Shown here: positions 1 to 9,006 of the stretch, one piece after another
Numbering within the stretch: position 1 is the stretch's first letter
Layout: each line of letters opens with the position of its first letter
Origin: Yoonia sp.
GTDB taxonomy: Bacteria; Pseudomonadota; Alphaproteobacteria; Rhodobacterales; Rhodobacteraceae
DNA length: 39,607 bases
Direction of reading: 5' to 3'
Assembly: GCF_017854415.1 (NCBI RefSeq)
Contig: NZ_JAFMHR010000008.1
Coordinates: 1-39,607 of the forward strand
Made by a program: the position numbers and the translations under genes
Notes under the pieces: generated by a model
Seen by the model: only the letters and a program-made list of their open reading frames with translations
Databases searched by the model: none
What the model was told of the DNA's origin: nothing

Positions 1-52
1 AAAATCTCTTGGCCGCAAGGCCGTGCCGGTTCGAGTCCGGCCGCGGGCACCA
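1..52 (+). tRNA. tRNA-Leu, 3' part (5' part outside window)
   Basis: Only the 3' portion is present. After the last four bases of an anticodon loop (AAAA) come an anticodon stem side, a long variable arm with GGCC-GCAA-GGCC pairing, a five-pair T stem (GCCGG/CCGGC, 25-41) around the seven-base loop TTCGAGT, the acceptor strand CGCGGGC (42-48), discriminator A and an encoded CCA (50-52). The long variable arm with discriminator A indicates leucine rather than serine. The anticodon is cut off; the loop fits UAA or CAA. An integrase remnant lies just downstream, so this gene is probably the attachment site of an integrated element. Confidence 0.85.
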
Positions 53-113
53 CACATTGAGTTAAGCCATTGTTTCCCTTCAGTTTTCGCTAATGAATAC
101 TGGAGCGTAGACC

Positions 114-848
114 ATGCTGGAGACCAAAACTGCCCCCTTCACATTTGTAAAACAGGGCATCTTCTACTTCTCACGACGGGTCCCGAGAGACCTTTCACAC
201 CACTATAACGCCAGCAGGATCATGTATTCGCTGCGCACTAGGTCTAAACTAATTGCGACTTCACGAGCGCAGAGGGCTGCACAGACGCTGGATGAGCATT
301 GGTATCACCTACGCATTCGTGACGTTGATCTGCCGGGAAAACATCTCCTTCGCACCCAAGCACAATCTCAGTCTGGTCTGCCTGTCGTTCCCGAAGGCGT
401 AGCTGGAGGCTTACTGAAGCTCTCTGAGGCGGTCGGCATCTATCTGCGCCTCAAAGGGCAGGGGCGTCCAATCACCTTCCATAGGGCCGCTGAGCGCTCC
501 TGCGGGTACGTCATGGATGTCTGTGGTGACAAGGACATCACCGCCTATACAAAAGCTGATGCAAACGCCTTCCGTGATGGTCTGATCAAACGAGGGCTTG
601 CTGGTAGCAGCATCACCCGCATCTTTGGCACTGTTCGAACTGTCGTCAACTTCTCGGCCAGTGAGATCGGTCTCGACATCAGCAACCTCTTCACACGGGT
701 TTACTACGACAGGAATGCAGGAGTTGAGGGAAGGGAACCGCTTCCCCTCGATGCGATCCGCAACATTCAGTCTGAGTGTCGCACTGTTGACGATGACCTC
801 CGCTGGCTGGTCGCCTTGGTCTCGGACAGCCTAAGCGACAGGTTCTAA
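114..848 (+). pseudogene. Truncated tyrosine recombinase (DUF6538 integrase), catalytic domain missing
   Basis: The first 60 residues match the DUF6538 N-terminal domain (the FYFSRRVPRDL stretch), followed by a SAM-like core-binding domain at about 100-190. The sequence ends at DDLRWLVALVSD, which in this family directly precedes the catalytic domain and its first active-site arginine. After that point there are six unrelated or displaced residues and a stop, giving 244 aa where intact relatives have roughly 350-450. All catalytic residues (R, H, R, Y) are absent, so it cannot recombine DNA. GGAG lies upstream of the ATG at 114. Its stop codon overlaps the stop of the convergent alcohol dehydrogenase gene, so a deletion or rearrangement border lies at about 820-848. 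Confidence 0.85.
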
Positions 849-1990
849 ATAACTGCCCTAAACAAACCAGCCAAGTTATCCACTGTCAGTACAACTGGAT
901 TTCCGCCGCATGACGGGTCGTTTAGGGCCATGGCGCTCAGCTCGTCTATCCGGTCGTCGCCGACGCCCATTTCTGACAGGCGACGCGGTATCTTAAGGCT
1001 GTCATTCAGCTCTTGTACGAAGTCACGGAACCCGTTGAAACCGCCAGCAATGCCAAGATAGGGCGCCGCCATATCAAAGCGATCTTTAATTTCGGCTGCA
1101 TTGAACTCCAGAACTGCTGGCATGCAAACGGCATTCGTAGTGCCGTGATGAGTGTTATAAACTGCACCAATCGGATGACTGAGCGCATGGATTGCCCCCA
1201 GACCCTTTTGGAATGCCGTCGCCCCCATAGCCGCGGCGCTCATCATGTTTGCGCGTGCTTCCAAATCGGTACCGTCGGCATAGGCGCGTGGCAGATAGTC
1301 TATGACCAATCGCATGCCTTCAAGCGCGATCCCTTGGCTCATCGGGTGGTAGTGCGGACTGCTGAACGCCTCGACACAATGTGCAAATGCATCAAGTCCG
1401 GTTCCAGCAGTGATGACCTTTGGCATGCTCATGGTGAGCTCTGGATCGCAGATGACGACCGTTGGCAGCACTTTGGGGTGGAAGATGATTTTCTTGATAT
1501 GCGTTTTGGAGTTGGTAATGACGCTGGCGCGACCCACCTCTGATCCGGTTCCGGCTGTCGTGGGCACCGCCACAATTGGCGCGATGGCCGCTGCATCCGC
1601 GCGCGTCCACCAATCGTCGATATCTTCATAATCCCAGACAGGTCGCGTTTGGCACGCCATAAATGCCACCATCTTGCCAAGGTCCAATCCCGAGCCACCG
1701 CCGAAGGCGATTACCCCGTCATGTCCGCCAGCAATATACGCGGCAACGCCAGCGTCCAAATTCAGTTCGTTCGGGTTTGGATCGACCTCGCTGAACATCG
1801 CACGTCCCAGTCCGGCAGCCTCCAGAATATCCAGCGTCGACTGGGTCACGGGCAAGGTAGCGAGTCCTCTGTCTGTCACCAGCAACGGGTTCTTGATCCC
1901 TGCGGCGGAACACGCTTGTGGCAGTTCTTTGATCCGGCCTGCACCGAATTTCATAGCGGTCGGGTAGGACCAATTTCCTGTAAGGCTCAT
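845..1990 (-). CDS. Iron-containing alcohol dehydrogenase
   Basis: A 381-residue group III (Fe-ADH) enzyme that interconverts an alcohol and an aldehyde with NAD(P). The N-terminal half carries the nucleotide-binding glycine motif FGGGSGLDLGK. The C-terminal half has the metal-site signature GTGLDAFAHCVEAF (Asp and His ligands) and the stretch HALSHPIGAVYNTHHG with the remaining His ligands. Length is typical. Its ATG overlaps the TGA of the upstream aldehyde dehydrogenase (ATGA), so the two are translationally coupled at the end of the transporter/ligase operon. It may act on the same aldehyde as the dehydrogenase; the substrate cannot be read from sequence. The stop overlaps that of the truncated integrase and no terminator is visible. 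Confidence 0.9.
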   Translation of the reverse strand: MSLTGNWSYPTAMKFGAGRIKELPQACSAAGIKNPLLVTDRGLATLPVTQSTLDILEAAGLGRAMFSEVDPNPNELNLDAGVAAYIAGGHDGVIAFGGGSGLDLGKMVAFMACQTRPVWDYEDIDDWWTRADAAAIAPIVAVPTTAGTGSEVGRASVITNSKTHIKKIIFHPKVLPTVVICDPELTMSMPKVITAGTGLDAFAHCVEAFSSPHYHPMSQGIALEGMRLVIDYLPRAYADGTDLEARANMMSAAAMGATAFQKGLGAIHALSHPIGAVYNTHHGTTNAVCMPAVLEFNAAEIKDRFDMAAPYLGIAGGFNGFRDFVQELNDSLKIPRRLSEMGVGDDRIDELSAMALNDPSCGGNPVVLTVDNLAGLFRAVI

Positions 1991-3369
1991 GTTATCACTT
2001 TTTTCAGATGGTATGATTTAGGGCGGGTTAGATTGTGATAGCCGATGACTGACAGGCCACCGCCGCGACCGGTATCCTTGCAGCCTGTCCAACACAGGCC
2101 GGGGTCAAGATAATCGGCGCGATTCATAAAAACAGTTCCGGTTTCAATCGCATCCCCGACACGCATGGCGCGATCCAGATCGCGGGTCCAAAGACTGGCG
2201 GTCAGGCCGAAATTGCTATCATTCATCAACTGGATCGCTTCGTCGTCGTCACGAACAGACATGATGCCAACAACCGGACCAAAGCTTTCGTGTCGCATGA
2301 CCCGCATGTCATGGGTCACGTTTGTGAGGATTTGGGGCGTCAGATACGCGGCCCCGTCATCGGATGGCATTGTATTGATATGCGCGGTGGCACCATCAGC
2401 TAGTGCCTCTGCAATCTGCGCACGGACCTCTGACGCGAAACGGACATTGGCCATTGGACCGATTGTCGTTTCTGGGTCCATCGGATCGCCCAGTTTGTAG
2501 CCGTTCACGATGGCCACAGCTTTTTCAACAAACCTGTCAAACAAGCCTTCATGCACATAGATGCGTTCAATCCCGCAACAGCATTGGCCGGAATTGAACA
2601 TCGCACCGTCGATGAGTGTTTCAACGGCGGCGTCCAGATCCGCATCGTCCATGACATATCCGGGGTCTTTGCCGCCCAACTCAAGGCCGATACCGGTAAA
2701 CGTGCCTGCAGCGGCGCGTTCCATTGCTTTGCCTCCGCCAACAGAGCCCGTAAAGTTGACGAAGTCAAAAGCACGGTGGGCGATCAGGTCGGACGTTGTG
2801 TCGTGATCCAGAAAAATGTTCTGAAACACGTCTGTCGGTATACCCGCTGAGTGGAAAGCCTTTGCCATCCTTTCCCCGACAAGCAAGGTCTGTGTAGCGT
2901 GCTTTAAGACAACGGTGTTTCCTGCAATCAAGGCAGGTGCAACAGTATTGATCGCAGTCATATAGGGATAGTTCCAAGGTGCGACGACAAATACCACACC
3001 ATGCGGAACACGTTTGATGTAGCGTTTGAAACTCGCGTCTTCACCGACTGCGATATCGGCCAAAGCAGTCTGCGCGATCTCGGCCATATGGCTGGCGCGT
3101 TCATTGAAACCACCAAATTCACCGCCGTAGCGCGTGGGCCGCCCCATCATCTGCGCGAGTTCGGGCACGATTTCATCGTTCATAGCACCCACAGCAGCAA
3201 CACCTGCCATCACAAGGTTGATACGGTCCTGCAAAGGACGCGCGGCCCATGCGGTTTGTGCAGTGCGCGCAGCTTGGGCCAGACCCAACGCTGCATCAAA
3301 CGATAGCGTGTCGCGCTCAGCGAATACCGACCCGTCGATTGGGGAAACGCATTTCAGTGTGTGTACCAA
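1987..3369 (-). CDS. NAD(P)-dependent aldehyde dehydrogenase
   Basis: A 460-residue aldehyde dehydrogenase superfamily enzyme oxidising an aldehyde to a carboxylate. Visible motifs are the PWNYP segment of the cofactor site, the general-base glutamate in GLELGGKDPGYV and the catalytic cysteine in FNSGQCCCG (the nucleophile is the second of the three Cys by alignment with the usual GQ-x-C). It begins 6 bp after the glutamine-synthetase-like gene and overlaps the alcohol dehydrogenase by 4 bp. Next to a ligase of the glutamylpolyamine type, it is a candidate for the PuuC-like step that oxidises a gamma-glutamyl aminoaldehyde. That substrate is inferred from context; the ALDH family is certain. 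Confidence 0.9.
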   Translation of the reverse strand: MVHTLKCVSPIDGSVFAERDTLSFDAALGLAQAARTAQTAWAARPLQDRINLVMAGVAAVGAMNDEIVPELAQMMGRPTRYGGEFGGFNERASHMAEIAQTALADIAVGEDASFKRYIKRVPHGVVFVVAPWNYPYMTAINTVAPALIAGNTVVLKHATQTLLVGERMAKAFHSAGIPTDVFQNIFLDHDTTSDLIAHRAFDFVNFTGSVGGGKAMERAAAGTFTGIGLELGGKDPGYVMDDADLDAAVETLIDGAMFNSGQCCCGIERIYVHEGLFDRFVEKAVAIVNGYKLGDPMDPETTIGPMANVRFASEVRAQIAEALADGATAHINTMPSDDGAAYLTPQILTNVTHDMRVMRHESFGPVVGIMSVRDDDEAIQLMNDSNFGLTASLWTRDLDRAMRVGDAIETGTVFMNRADYLDPGLCWTGCKDTGRGGGLSVIGYHNLTRPKSYHLKKVIT

Positions 3370-3375
3370 TTTTTC

Positions 3376-4731
3376 TCAGGCTCTCTCAAATCCGCGGGCA
3401 ATCTCGTAGTCGGTGACAACGCGGTCAAATTCTTCGATTTCCCACTCTGCTGCGCGGGCATAGTGGTCGACGACATCATCGCCCAATGCGGCCCGCAACA
3501 TTGCTGATCCGCGCAAGGTCGTATGGGCATCGCGCAAGGTCTGCGGGATCATGCCAGTATTACCTTCGTAGGCATCACCCGAGGTCGGAGGATCAAGCGT
3601 TAGGTTTTCTTCGATGCCCGCGATCCCGGCAGCGATCTGTACTGCCATTGCCAAATAGGGGTTCAGGTCAGACCCGCCAACACGACATTCGACGCGCACA
3701 GACTTTGTGCCTTCCGCGCAAAGACGAAAACCGGCGGTGCGGTTATCGACGGACCAAATGGTCCGCGTCGGCGCAAAAGTGCCTTTCTGAAAACGCTTGT
3801 AGCTGTTGATATAAGGGGCCAGAAAATACATGAAATCAGGCGCATACTTTAGCAAACCCGCCATATAGGTCTTCATCAGAGGGGACATGCCTAAGGTGTC
3901 ATCGGGATCAAAGAACGCGGGCTTGCCGTCTTTCCAGAGCGATTGATGAACATGCGAAGAACTGCCAACCCTATCATGGTGCCACTTTGGTAAGAAGGTA
4001 ACGGCATGACCTTGCTGCCAAGCGATTTCTTTGGTGGCATGTTTGGCGATCGTGTGATGGTCGGCGGTATCAAGCGCTGCGGCGTACTTGATGTTCAGTT
4101 CTTCTTGGCCCGCTTCCGCTTCGCCTTTGGTGTTTTCAACAGGGATTCCTGCGTTCCAAAGATGATTACGCAGCGGGCGCATCACGTGTTCTTCTTTAGT
4201 GGTTTGCAGGATGTGATAGTCTTCGTTGTAGCCGCTGATCGGTTCAAGGTCGCGGAACTTTTCCTTGCGGATTTGGTCAAAGCTTTTCTCGAACAAGAAG
4301 AACTCTAACTCGGTCGCCATCATGGCGTCGTATCCCATCTCTGTTAGCCGTTTGATCTGCTTTTTGAGGACCGCGCGCGGGGAATGGGGCACTTCTTTAT
4401 GGGTGCGGTGGTCAAGGACGTCGCAAAGCACCATGACTGTACCTTCCAGCCAAGGCACCGGGCGCAACGTGTCTAGATCGGGCTGCATAACATAGTCGCC
4501 ATAACCGCTTTCCCAACTGGTTGCGGCATAGCCAGAGGGTGTAGCCATTTCCAGATCGGTGGCCAGCAGATAGTTGCAGCAGTGGGTTTCTTTCCACGCA
4601 TCCGCGATGAAATGGCCCGCATGGAACCGCTTGCCCATCAGGCGGCCCTGCATGTCCACAAGGCAGACAAGAACAGTGTCGATGTCGCCTGCGGCAACTT
4701 GGGTTTTCAAGTCTTCAAAGGTCAGTTTCAT
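3376..4731 (-). CDS. Glutamine synthetase family ligase (gamma-glutamylamide synthetase-like)
   Basis: A 451-residue GS-fold enzyme: ATP-dependent amide formation between glutamate and an amine or ammonia. The N-terminal beta-grasp part (1-110) precedes the catalytic domain. Conserved metal and ATP residues are visible in MMATELEFFLFE, GEAEAGQEELNIKYA, SSSHVHQSLW, YINSYKRFQ, the arginine-rich WSVDNRTAGFR and NPYLAMA. The Lys-Thr/Asn variations and the catabolic neighbours fit the PuuA/glutamylpolyamine group better than housekeeping GlnA, and no adenylylation tyrosine loop of GlnA type is evident. It sits 30 bp after the ATPase gene and 6 bp before the aldehyde dehydrogenase. The probable role is to cap an imported amine with glutamate; the exact amine is unknown. 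Confidence 0.85.
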   Translation of the reverse strand: MKLTFEDLKTQVAAGDIDTVLVCLVDMQGRLMGKRFHAGHFIADAWKETHCCNYLLATDLEMATPSGYAATSWESGYGDYVMQPDLDTLRPVPWLEGTVMVLCDVLDHRTHKEVPHSPRAVLKKQIKRLTEMGYDAMMATELEFFLFEKSFDQIRKEKFRDLEPISGYNEDYHILQTTKEEHVMRPLRNHLWNAGIPVENTKGEAEAGQEELNIKYAAALDTADHHTIAKHATKEIAWQQGHAVTFLPKWHHDRVGSSSHVHQSLWKDGKPAFFDPDDTLGMSPLMKTYMAGLLKYAPDFMYFLAPYINSYKRFQKGTFAPTRTIWSVDNRTAGFRLCAEGTKSVRVECRVGGSDLNPYLAMAVQIAAGIAGIEENLTLDPPTSGDAYEGNTGMIPQTLRDAHTTLRGSAMLRAALGDDVVDHYARAAEWEIEEFDRVVTDYEIARGFERA

Positions 4732-4761
4732 AGGCCACTCTTTTTTATCATCACGCCGTCT

Positions 4762-5757
4762 CTAGTTGGCGAGTTCTTTCCAGCGATGGCAAGCCACATT
4801 ATGCTCTGGTCCGGCGGTTTCAAGAACGGGTTCTTCAACACGGCAGCGATCAATGGCCATCGGGCATCGTGTCTGGAACTTGCACCCCGGCGGAGGATTG
4901 GTCGGCGAAGGGATTTCCCCTTCAAGTTTTTGTGCCTTGCCACGGTCGTCAGGATCAAGCGACGGGATCGCTGATAGCAGCGCCTGCGTATAGGGGTGGC
5001 GCGGCGTCGAAAACAAGGTGCGCGTCGGGGCCGTTTCGACCAGTCGCCCCAGATACATCACAGCAACATGGTCGCAGACATGTGCAACGACGCTCAAGTC
5101 GTGGCTGATGAACAAGAATGTCAGGCCCATTTCTTGCTGAATGGCCTTCAGCAGATTAAGTACATCCGCTTGGATCGACACATCAAGTGCGGCAACACTT
5201 TCGTCCGCTACAATGAATTTCGGTCCCGATACCAATGCACGCGCGATCGAGATACGCTGCCGCTGGCCGCCACTGAACGCATGCGGGAACCGCCGCAGGT
5301 GTTCGACATTCAAGCGGCATTTGCCGGCAATCTCGCGGACACGCTCGTCTGTCTCGGCACGCGATTTTGTCAGGCCCATGACCTCTAGTGGCTCTGCAAT
5401 GATATCGCGAACAGTCATCCGTGGGCTAAGCGCGGCATAGGGGTCTTGAAAAATTAGCTGCGCGCGTTTGCGGTATTCTTTCAGTTCTTTCTTGCCGAGG
5501 TTCTTAAGCGAATAGGCGACTTCGCCGTCATCAAAAAGAACATCGCCCTTGCTGATCGGAGCGGCACGTAGCATCGCGCGTCCAAGGGTGGTTTTGCCGG
5601 AACCGGATTCACCAACAAGGCCAAAAAAGCTGCCGGGGGCGATTTCGAGGCTCACATTGTCAACCGCACGCACAAACGGGGCTGGGCCAATAATACTGCC
5701 GCGCAATGCATAATGCACCGACAGATTTTGGGCTAGGATCAGGGGCTTTGGGGTCAT
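4762..5757 (-). CDS. ABC transporter ATP-binding protein, oligopeptide/dipeptide type (DppF-like)
   Basis: 331 residues; a cytoplasmic ATPase energising import. Walker A is GESGSGKTT, the signature is FSGGQRQRISIARAL, and Walker B is FIVADESVAALD. In Walker B the usual Pro after DE is Ser and the usual Ser before ALD is Ala, mild deviations that keep the catalytic DE. The C-terminal oligopeptide-transporter domain (Oligo_HPY, PPGCKFQTRCP) is present. The start overlaps the end of the sister ATPase by 4 bp (ATGA). Together with the two permeases and the binding protein this completes a five-gene family-5 transporter. Confidence 0.93.
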   Translation of the reverse strand: MTPKPLILAQNLSVHYALRGSIIGPAPFVRAVDNVSLEIAPGSFFGLVGESGSGKTTLGRAMLRAAPISKGDVLFDDGEVAYSLKNLGKKELKEYRKRAQLIFQDPYAALSPRMTVRDIIAEPLEVMGLTKSRAETDERVREIAGKCRLNVEHLRRFPHAFSGGQRQRISIARALVSGPKFIVADESVAALDVSIQADVLNLLKAIQQEMGLTFLFISHDLSVVAHVCDHVAVMYLGRLVETAPTRTLFSTPRHPYTQALLSAIPSLDPDDRGKAQKLEGEIPSPTNPPPGCKFQTRCPMAIDRCRVEEPVLETAGPEHNVACHRWKELAN

Positions 5758-6755
5758 TCTGTGCCGCCTTCGGGATCATAAATATGGCACGCGGCCGCAT
5801 GGTCGGGTTGAACTTGATAGAATGCGGGTACTTGGGTCGAACAACGCGACCCCACGACCTCTTGGCAACGGGTGTTATAGACGCATCCGGGTGGCCGCTC
5901 TAACGGCGATGGAATATCTCCGGGGATCGGCGTTAGTGGCGCATCAATGTCGTCGAGCGTTGGCAGGGCCGCAATCAATCCACGGGTGTAAGGGTGCGCT
6001 GGCCTGCGAATGACGTCGCGCACAGTGCCTTGTTCGACCAGCCGTCCCAGATACATGACAGCGACCTTGTCGGCGGTCTGGGCGATGACGCCTAGGTCGT
6101 GGGTGATAAAGATAATCCCCATGCCGAACTCGGAGACCAAGTCCTTCATCAGGTCGATAACCTGCGCCTGAATAGTCACATCCAGCGCTGTTGTGGGTTC
6201 GTCTGCAATCAGTAACTTGGGCTTAGTTGACAGCGCCATCGCGATCATCGCGCGCTGGCGCATCCCGCCCGATAACTCGAACGCATATTGGCCGAACCGC
6301 GTACTTGGGTCCGATATTCCAACGCGGTCCAGCATCTCAATCGAGACCTCTTTGGCTTGCGCTTTGGAAAAGTTGGTGTGAATCAACAACTGCTCGACCA
6401 TCTGGTCACCAATGGAAATCGCAGGGGCAAAGCTGGCCATAGGTTCTTGAAAGATGAGCGAGATTGAGCCGCCGCGCACGATCTTCATCTCGCGGTCGTT
6501 TTGCAGCGACATCACGTCAACAGGGCCGTCTTCAAGGTGCAAGGTGATCTTGGTGTTTTCGCCATAGATCGCATTGCGCGGGTTCAGCTTCATCAACGAT
6601 TTGGCAGTCACCGATTTGCCGGACCCGCTTTCGCCGACTAGTCCCATGACCTCTCCGGCCTCAAGGCTGAAAGACACGTCGTCGACGGCTGTAATGCGGC
6701 CTTCATCGGTATCGAATTGCAGGGTCAGGTTTTCGACGTCGATCAAGCGGCTCAT
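5754..6755 (-). CDS. ABC transporter ATP-binding protein, oligopeptide/dipeptide type (DppD-like)
   Basis: 333 residues. Walker A is GESGSGKSVT, signature LSGGMRQRAMIAMAL, Walker B LLIADEPTTALD, and the H-loop is FITHDLG; the Oligo_HPY C-terminus (PPGCVYNTRC) follows. It overlaps the upstream permease gene (start within its stop) and the downstream ATPase by 4 bp each, so all three are translated as a coupled block. It pairs with the second ATPase as the heterodimeric motor of the same importer. Confidence 0.93.
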   Translation of the reverse strand: MSRLIDVENLTLQFDTDEGRITAVDDVSFSLEAGEVMGLVGESGSGKSVTAKSLMKLNPRNAIYGENTKITLHLEDGPVDVMSLQNDREMKIVRGGSISLIFQEPMASFAPAISIGDQMVEQLLIHTNFSKAQAKEVSIEMLDRVGISDPSTRFGQYAFELSGGMRQRAMIAMALSTKPKLLIADEPTTALDVTIQAQVIDLMKDLVSEFGMGIIFITHDLGVIAQTADKVAVMYLGRLVEQGTVRDVIRRPAHPYTRGLIAALPTLDDIDAPLTPIPGDIPSPLERPPGCVYNTRCQEVVGSRCSTQVPAFYQVQPDHAAACHIYDPEGGTE

Positions 6756-7894
6756 TTCTTTGTATCTCCATACGGATCAGCGGCGTCGCGCAGCCCGTCA
6801 CCCACAAACACAAATGCCATGACAAGGACGATGAAGAAAATCACCGGGATGAAATACCATTGATAATTCAACAAGACATCGGCGCTGGTCACGTTCTGCA
6901 ACATCACACCTAGCGAATTGACGGGATCTTTTAGGCCAAGGCCGATGAAGCTGAGCGCTGTTTCAGAAAGCACCATATAAGGAAACGAGATCACCAGGTC
7001 GACGATGATGTAGCTGGTAAAACTGGGCAGCAGATGCTTGCGGATTACGTGGCCGGACGATGCGCCGCAAAGCTGGGCCGCGAGTACGTATTCCTGATTG
7101 CGCTCGGTTAGCAAATGCGTGCGCACACGCCTCGCTAGGGTCGGCCAGCCGATGAACCCTAGAATTATCGAGATAAAGAAAAACCTCTCCTCCGCGCTCC
7201 AGGTGTCGGGGATAAACGCAGCCAAAGCCATGAATAAGGGGATCGCCGGGATCGTTCGGACGGCATCAGTCACCATCTGGATGACAGAGTCTATCCAGCC
7301 TCCATAGTATCCAGAAATTCCGCCTATAATCAGCGCTAGAACGAAGGCGATAAAGACACCGATTGTACCGACAGCAAGCGACGTGTTGATCGCGTGAAAG
7401 GTCCGCGAAAAGATGTCTTTTCCGGTCGAGTCTGTCCCGAATAGATGGATAAAACCTTCGTCCAAACCGAACAAATGAGTTGAAAAGCTGATACCAGCCA
7501 GCGTGTAGGTTGATCCCTGAACAAAGAACTGAACGTATTTGCGATCATCGGTGTTGACCTCTGTGACCCACCGGAAGTTCGTCTCGATCGAGCGCGTGCG
7601 TTCAACGCCATAAATAAAAGGGCGGAGCGAACAACCGTTGTCATCGCAAAACTGCGGGATCGTTGGCGCACCGTTCATATAGTCTTTGTCGCGTCCCGAT
7701 ATGGTTGGATCGTAAGGCGTGAGAAAAGGCGCAAACAGACCTGAAAGGATCAAGATGACCAGCACCCAAGCGCCAAACATGGCCGCCTTTTGTTTCTTGA
7801 ACCGTGTCCAGATCAGTTGGCTTTGGGATGCTGTAAAATAAGCATCCTTGGCGTTTTGATCGACTGAGGCGTCGTAGATATTGGTTTCGGTCAT
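6752..7894 (-). CDS. ABC transporter permease, DppC type with enlarged periplasmic insertion
   Basis: 380 residues. The cytoplasmic N-terminus leads to TM1 at about 38-60 (GAWVLVILILSGLFAPFL), then an unusually long periplasmic segment (about 62-170) containing two Cys (QFCDDNGCS) that could form a disulfide. The conserved LFGTDSTGKDIFSR motif precedes the five-helix transport core. The coupling (EAA) loop is VLAAQLCGASSGHVIRKHLLP. The insertion exceeds the usual DppC loop and may dock the oversized binding protein of this operon. The start is 5 bp after the stop of the other permease. Confidence 0.92.
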   Translation of the reverse strand: MTETNIYDASVDQNAKDAYFTASQSQLIWTRFKKQKAAMFGAWVLVILILSGLFAPFLTPYDPTISGRDKDYMNGAPTIPQFCDDNGCSLRPFIYGVERTRSIETNFRWVTEVNTDDRKYVQFFVQGSTYTLAGISFSTHLFGLDEGFIHLFGTDSTGKDIFSRTFHAINTSLAVGTIGVFIAFVLALIIGGISGYYGGWIDSVIQMVTDAVRTIPAIPLFMALAAFIPDTWSAEERFFFISIILGFIGWPTLARRVRTHLLTERNQEYVLAAQLCGASSGHVIRKHLLPSFTSYIIVDLVISFPYMVLSETALSFIGLGLKDPVNSLGVMLQNVTSADVLLNYQWYFIPVIFFIVLVMAFVFVGDGLRDAADPYGDTKK

Positions 7895-7899
7895 GTCAG

Positions 7900-8904
7900 T
7901 TATCCCAATATGCTGCGACGAATGCGCGGATCGACAATGGCCAGCGCGATATCGGTGATGAAGTTAATGGCGATGATGCTGCCCGTCAGGAAGAAGATGA
8001 TTGCGCCCGCAAGCTGCTGATCATTTGAACGGGCCAATGCCTCGATTAGCAGCGACCCCGCTTCGGTCAATGTCAGGATCAGCGCGACAATGGGCAGTTC
8101 GTTAAAGATCCGGTTAAGATCAAAGCCAAGCGAGTTAATGATCGGGCTAAGCGCATGGCGTGCAGGGTATCGCATCAGCAACCTGCGCCCGGATACACCG
8201 CGCGCCGCCGCTGCCGTGACATAAAGTTTGCTGATTTCATCTGACATCAACGCACGAACGGTTTGGATGGCAAACGCTGTCGCCGACCAACCAAGAATGA
8301 AGACGGGTAGCCAGACGTGTCCAAGAAAATCTTTGATCTTGGGCCAATCCCATGGCGCGTCTCGATATTCCGGCGAAAAGAGACCTGTTAAACTGTCCCC
8401 GAAAAAGACGGTCGAAAAGAGCATAATCATCAATGCCAGCAGGAAGTTCGGCAGTGCCAATCCCAGATAGCTGACGATGCGCAGGCCGTTGTTCAGGTAA
8501 GGGTTGCGCGATGTCGCGGCGATGATGCCAACAGGAACTGCAATGAGGTAGGCCAAGAACAACGAGCCAAGGCAGATGCCGATGCTCAGCCATACTTTTT
8601 GGCCCAGTAGCTGATTTATGTTCAGGCGCAGAATGCAGCTATCACCAAATTCGCCTTGGAAGGCGTTGAATATCCAGCTTGTCCAGCGCTCTAGGTAGGG
8701 GCGGTCCAGACCCAGCCGAACGCGTTCAGCTTCGATGTCGGCGATAGAGATCTGTGCGCCCTGAGAGTTCTTGAAGGCGAGGTACCTCTCGGCGCAATCG
8801 CCGGGAACCAGTTCCATCAATGAGAATACAATAAATGAGACAAGGCAGAGTGTGAAAAACGCAAGGGCCGCGCGTATCGTGGCAAATCGAAGAAACTGAA
8901 CCAT
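7900..8904 (-). CDS. ABC transporter permease, DppB type
   Basis: A 334-residue inner-membrane permease: TM1 (IRAALAFFTLCLVSFIVFSL) at the extreme N-terminus, the LVPGD motif right after it, a periplasmic loop, then five more helices and the EAA-type coupling loop (TAAAARGVSGRRLLMRYPARH). I start it at the ATG at 8904, not at the in-frame ATG at 8985: the 27 extra residues are hydrophilic, precede the family's normal N-terminus and would run through the strong hairpin at 8956-8983. The Shine-Dalgarno sequence is weak, so expression may depend on coupling or read-through from the binding-protein gene. Confidence 0.9.
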   Translation of the reverse strand: MVQFLRFATIRAALAFFTLCLVSFIVFSLMELVPGDCAERYLAFKNSQGAQISIADIEAERVRLGLDRPYLERWTSWIFNAFQGEFGDSCILRLNINQLLGQKVWLSIGICLGSLFLAYLIAVPVGIIAATSRNPYLNNGLRIVSYLGLALPNFLLALMIMLFSTVFFGDSLTGLFSPEYRDAPWDWPKIKDFLGHVWLPVFILGWSATAFAIQTVRALMSDEISKLYVTAAAARGVSGRRLLMRYPARHALSPIINSLGFDLNRIFNELPIVALILTLTEAGSLLIEALARSNDQQLAGAIIFFLTGSIIAINFITDIALAIVDPRIRRSILG

Positions 8905-8955
8905 CTGTTTTCTGTGTCCCGGTAGAGTGTGCGCCCTCTCTTGGTGCGCTTTGGT

Positions 8956-8983
8956 GTTGCGGGCCAAGTGCGCGGCCCGCAAC
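8956..8983 (-). promoter_or_regulatory. Strong intercistronic hairpin between binding-protein and permease genes
   Basis: A perfect ten-pair stem, GTTGCGGGCC/GGCCCGCAAC, with an eight-base loop lies between the stop of the binding-protein gene and the permease start. No T-run follows on the minus strand, so it is not a classical terminator. Such hairpins in binding-protein operons commonly protect the 3' end of the upstream message from nucleases or partly terminate, giving more binding protein than permease. Confidence 0.7.
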
Positions 8984-9006
8984 AATCTCAGTCAGTGCGT
9001 GTAGCC

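Noticed and set aside
1649-2038. Long plus-strand frames inside the 845-9000 minus operon
   Set aside because: They mirror codon periodicity of the real genes on the other strand and lack family features.
8905-8985. N-terminal 27-residue extension of the DppB-type permease
   Set aside because: Precedes the normal TM1 start, is hydrophilic and would be encoded by the intercistronic hairpin.
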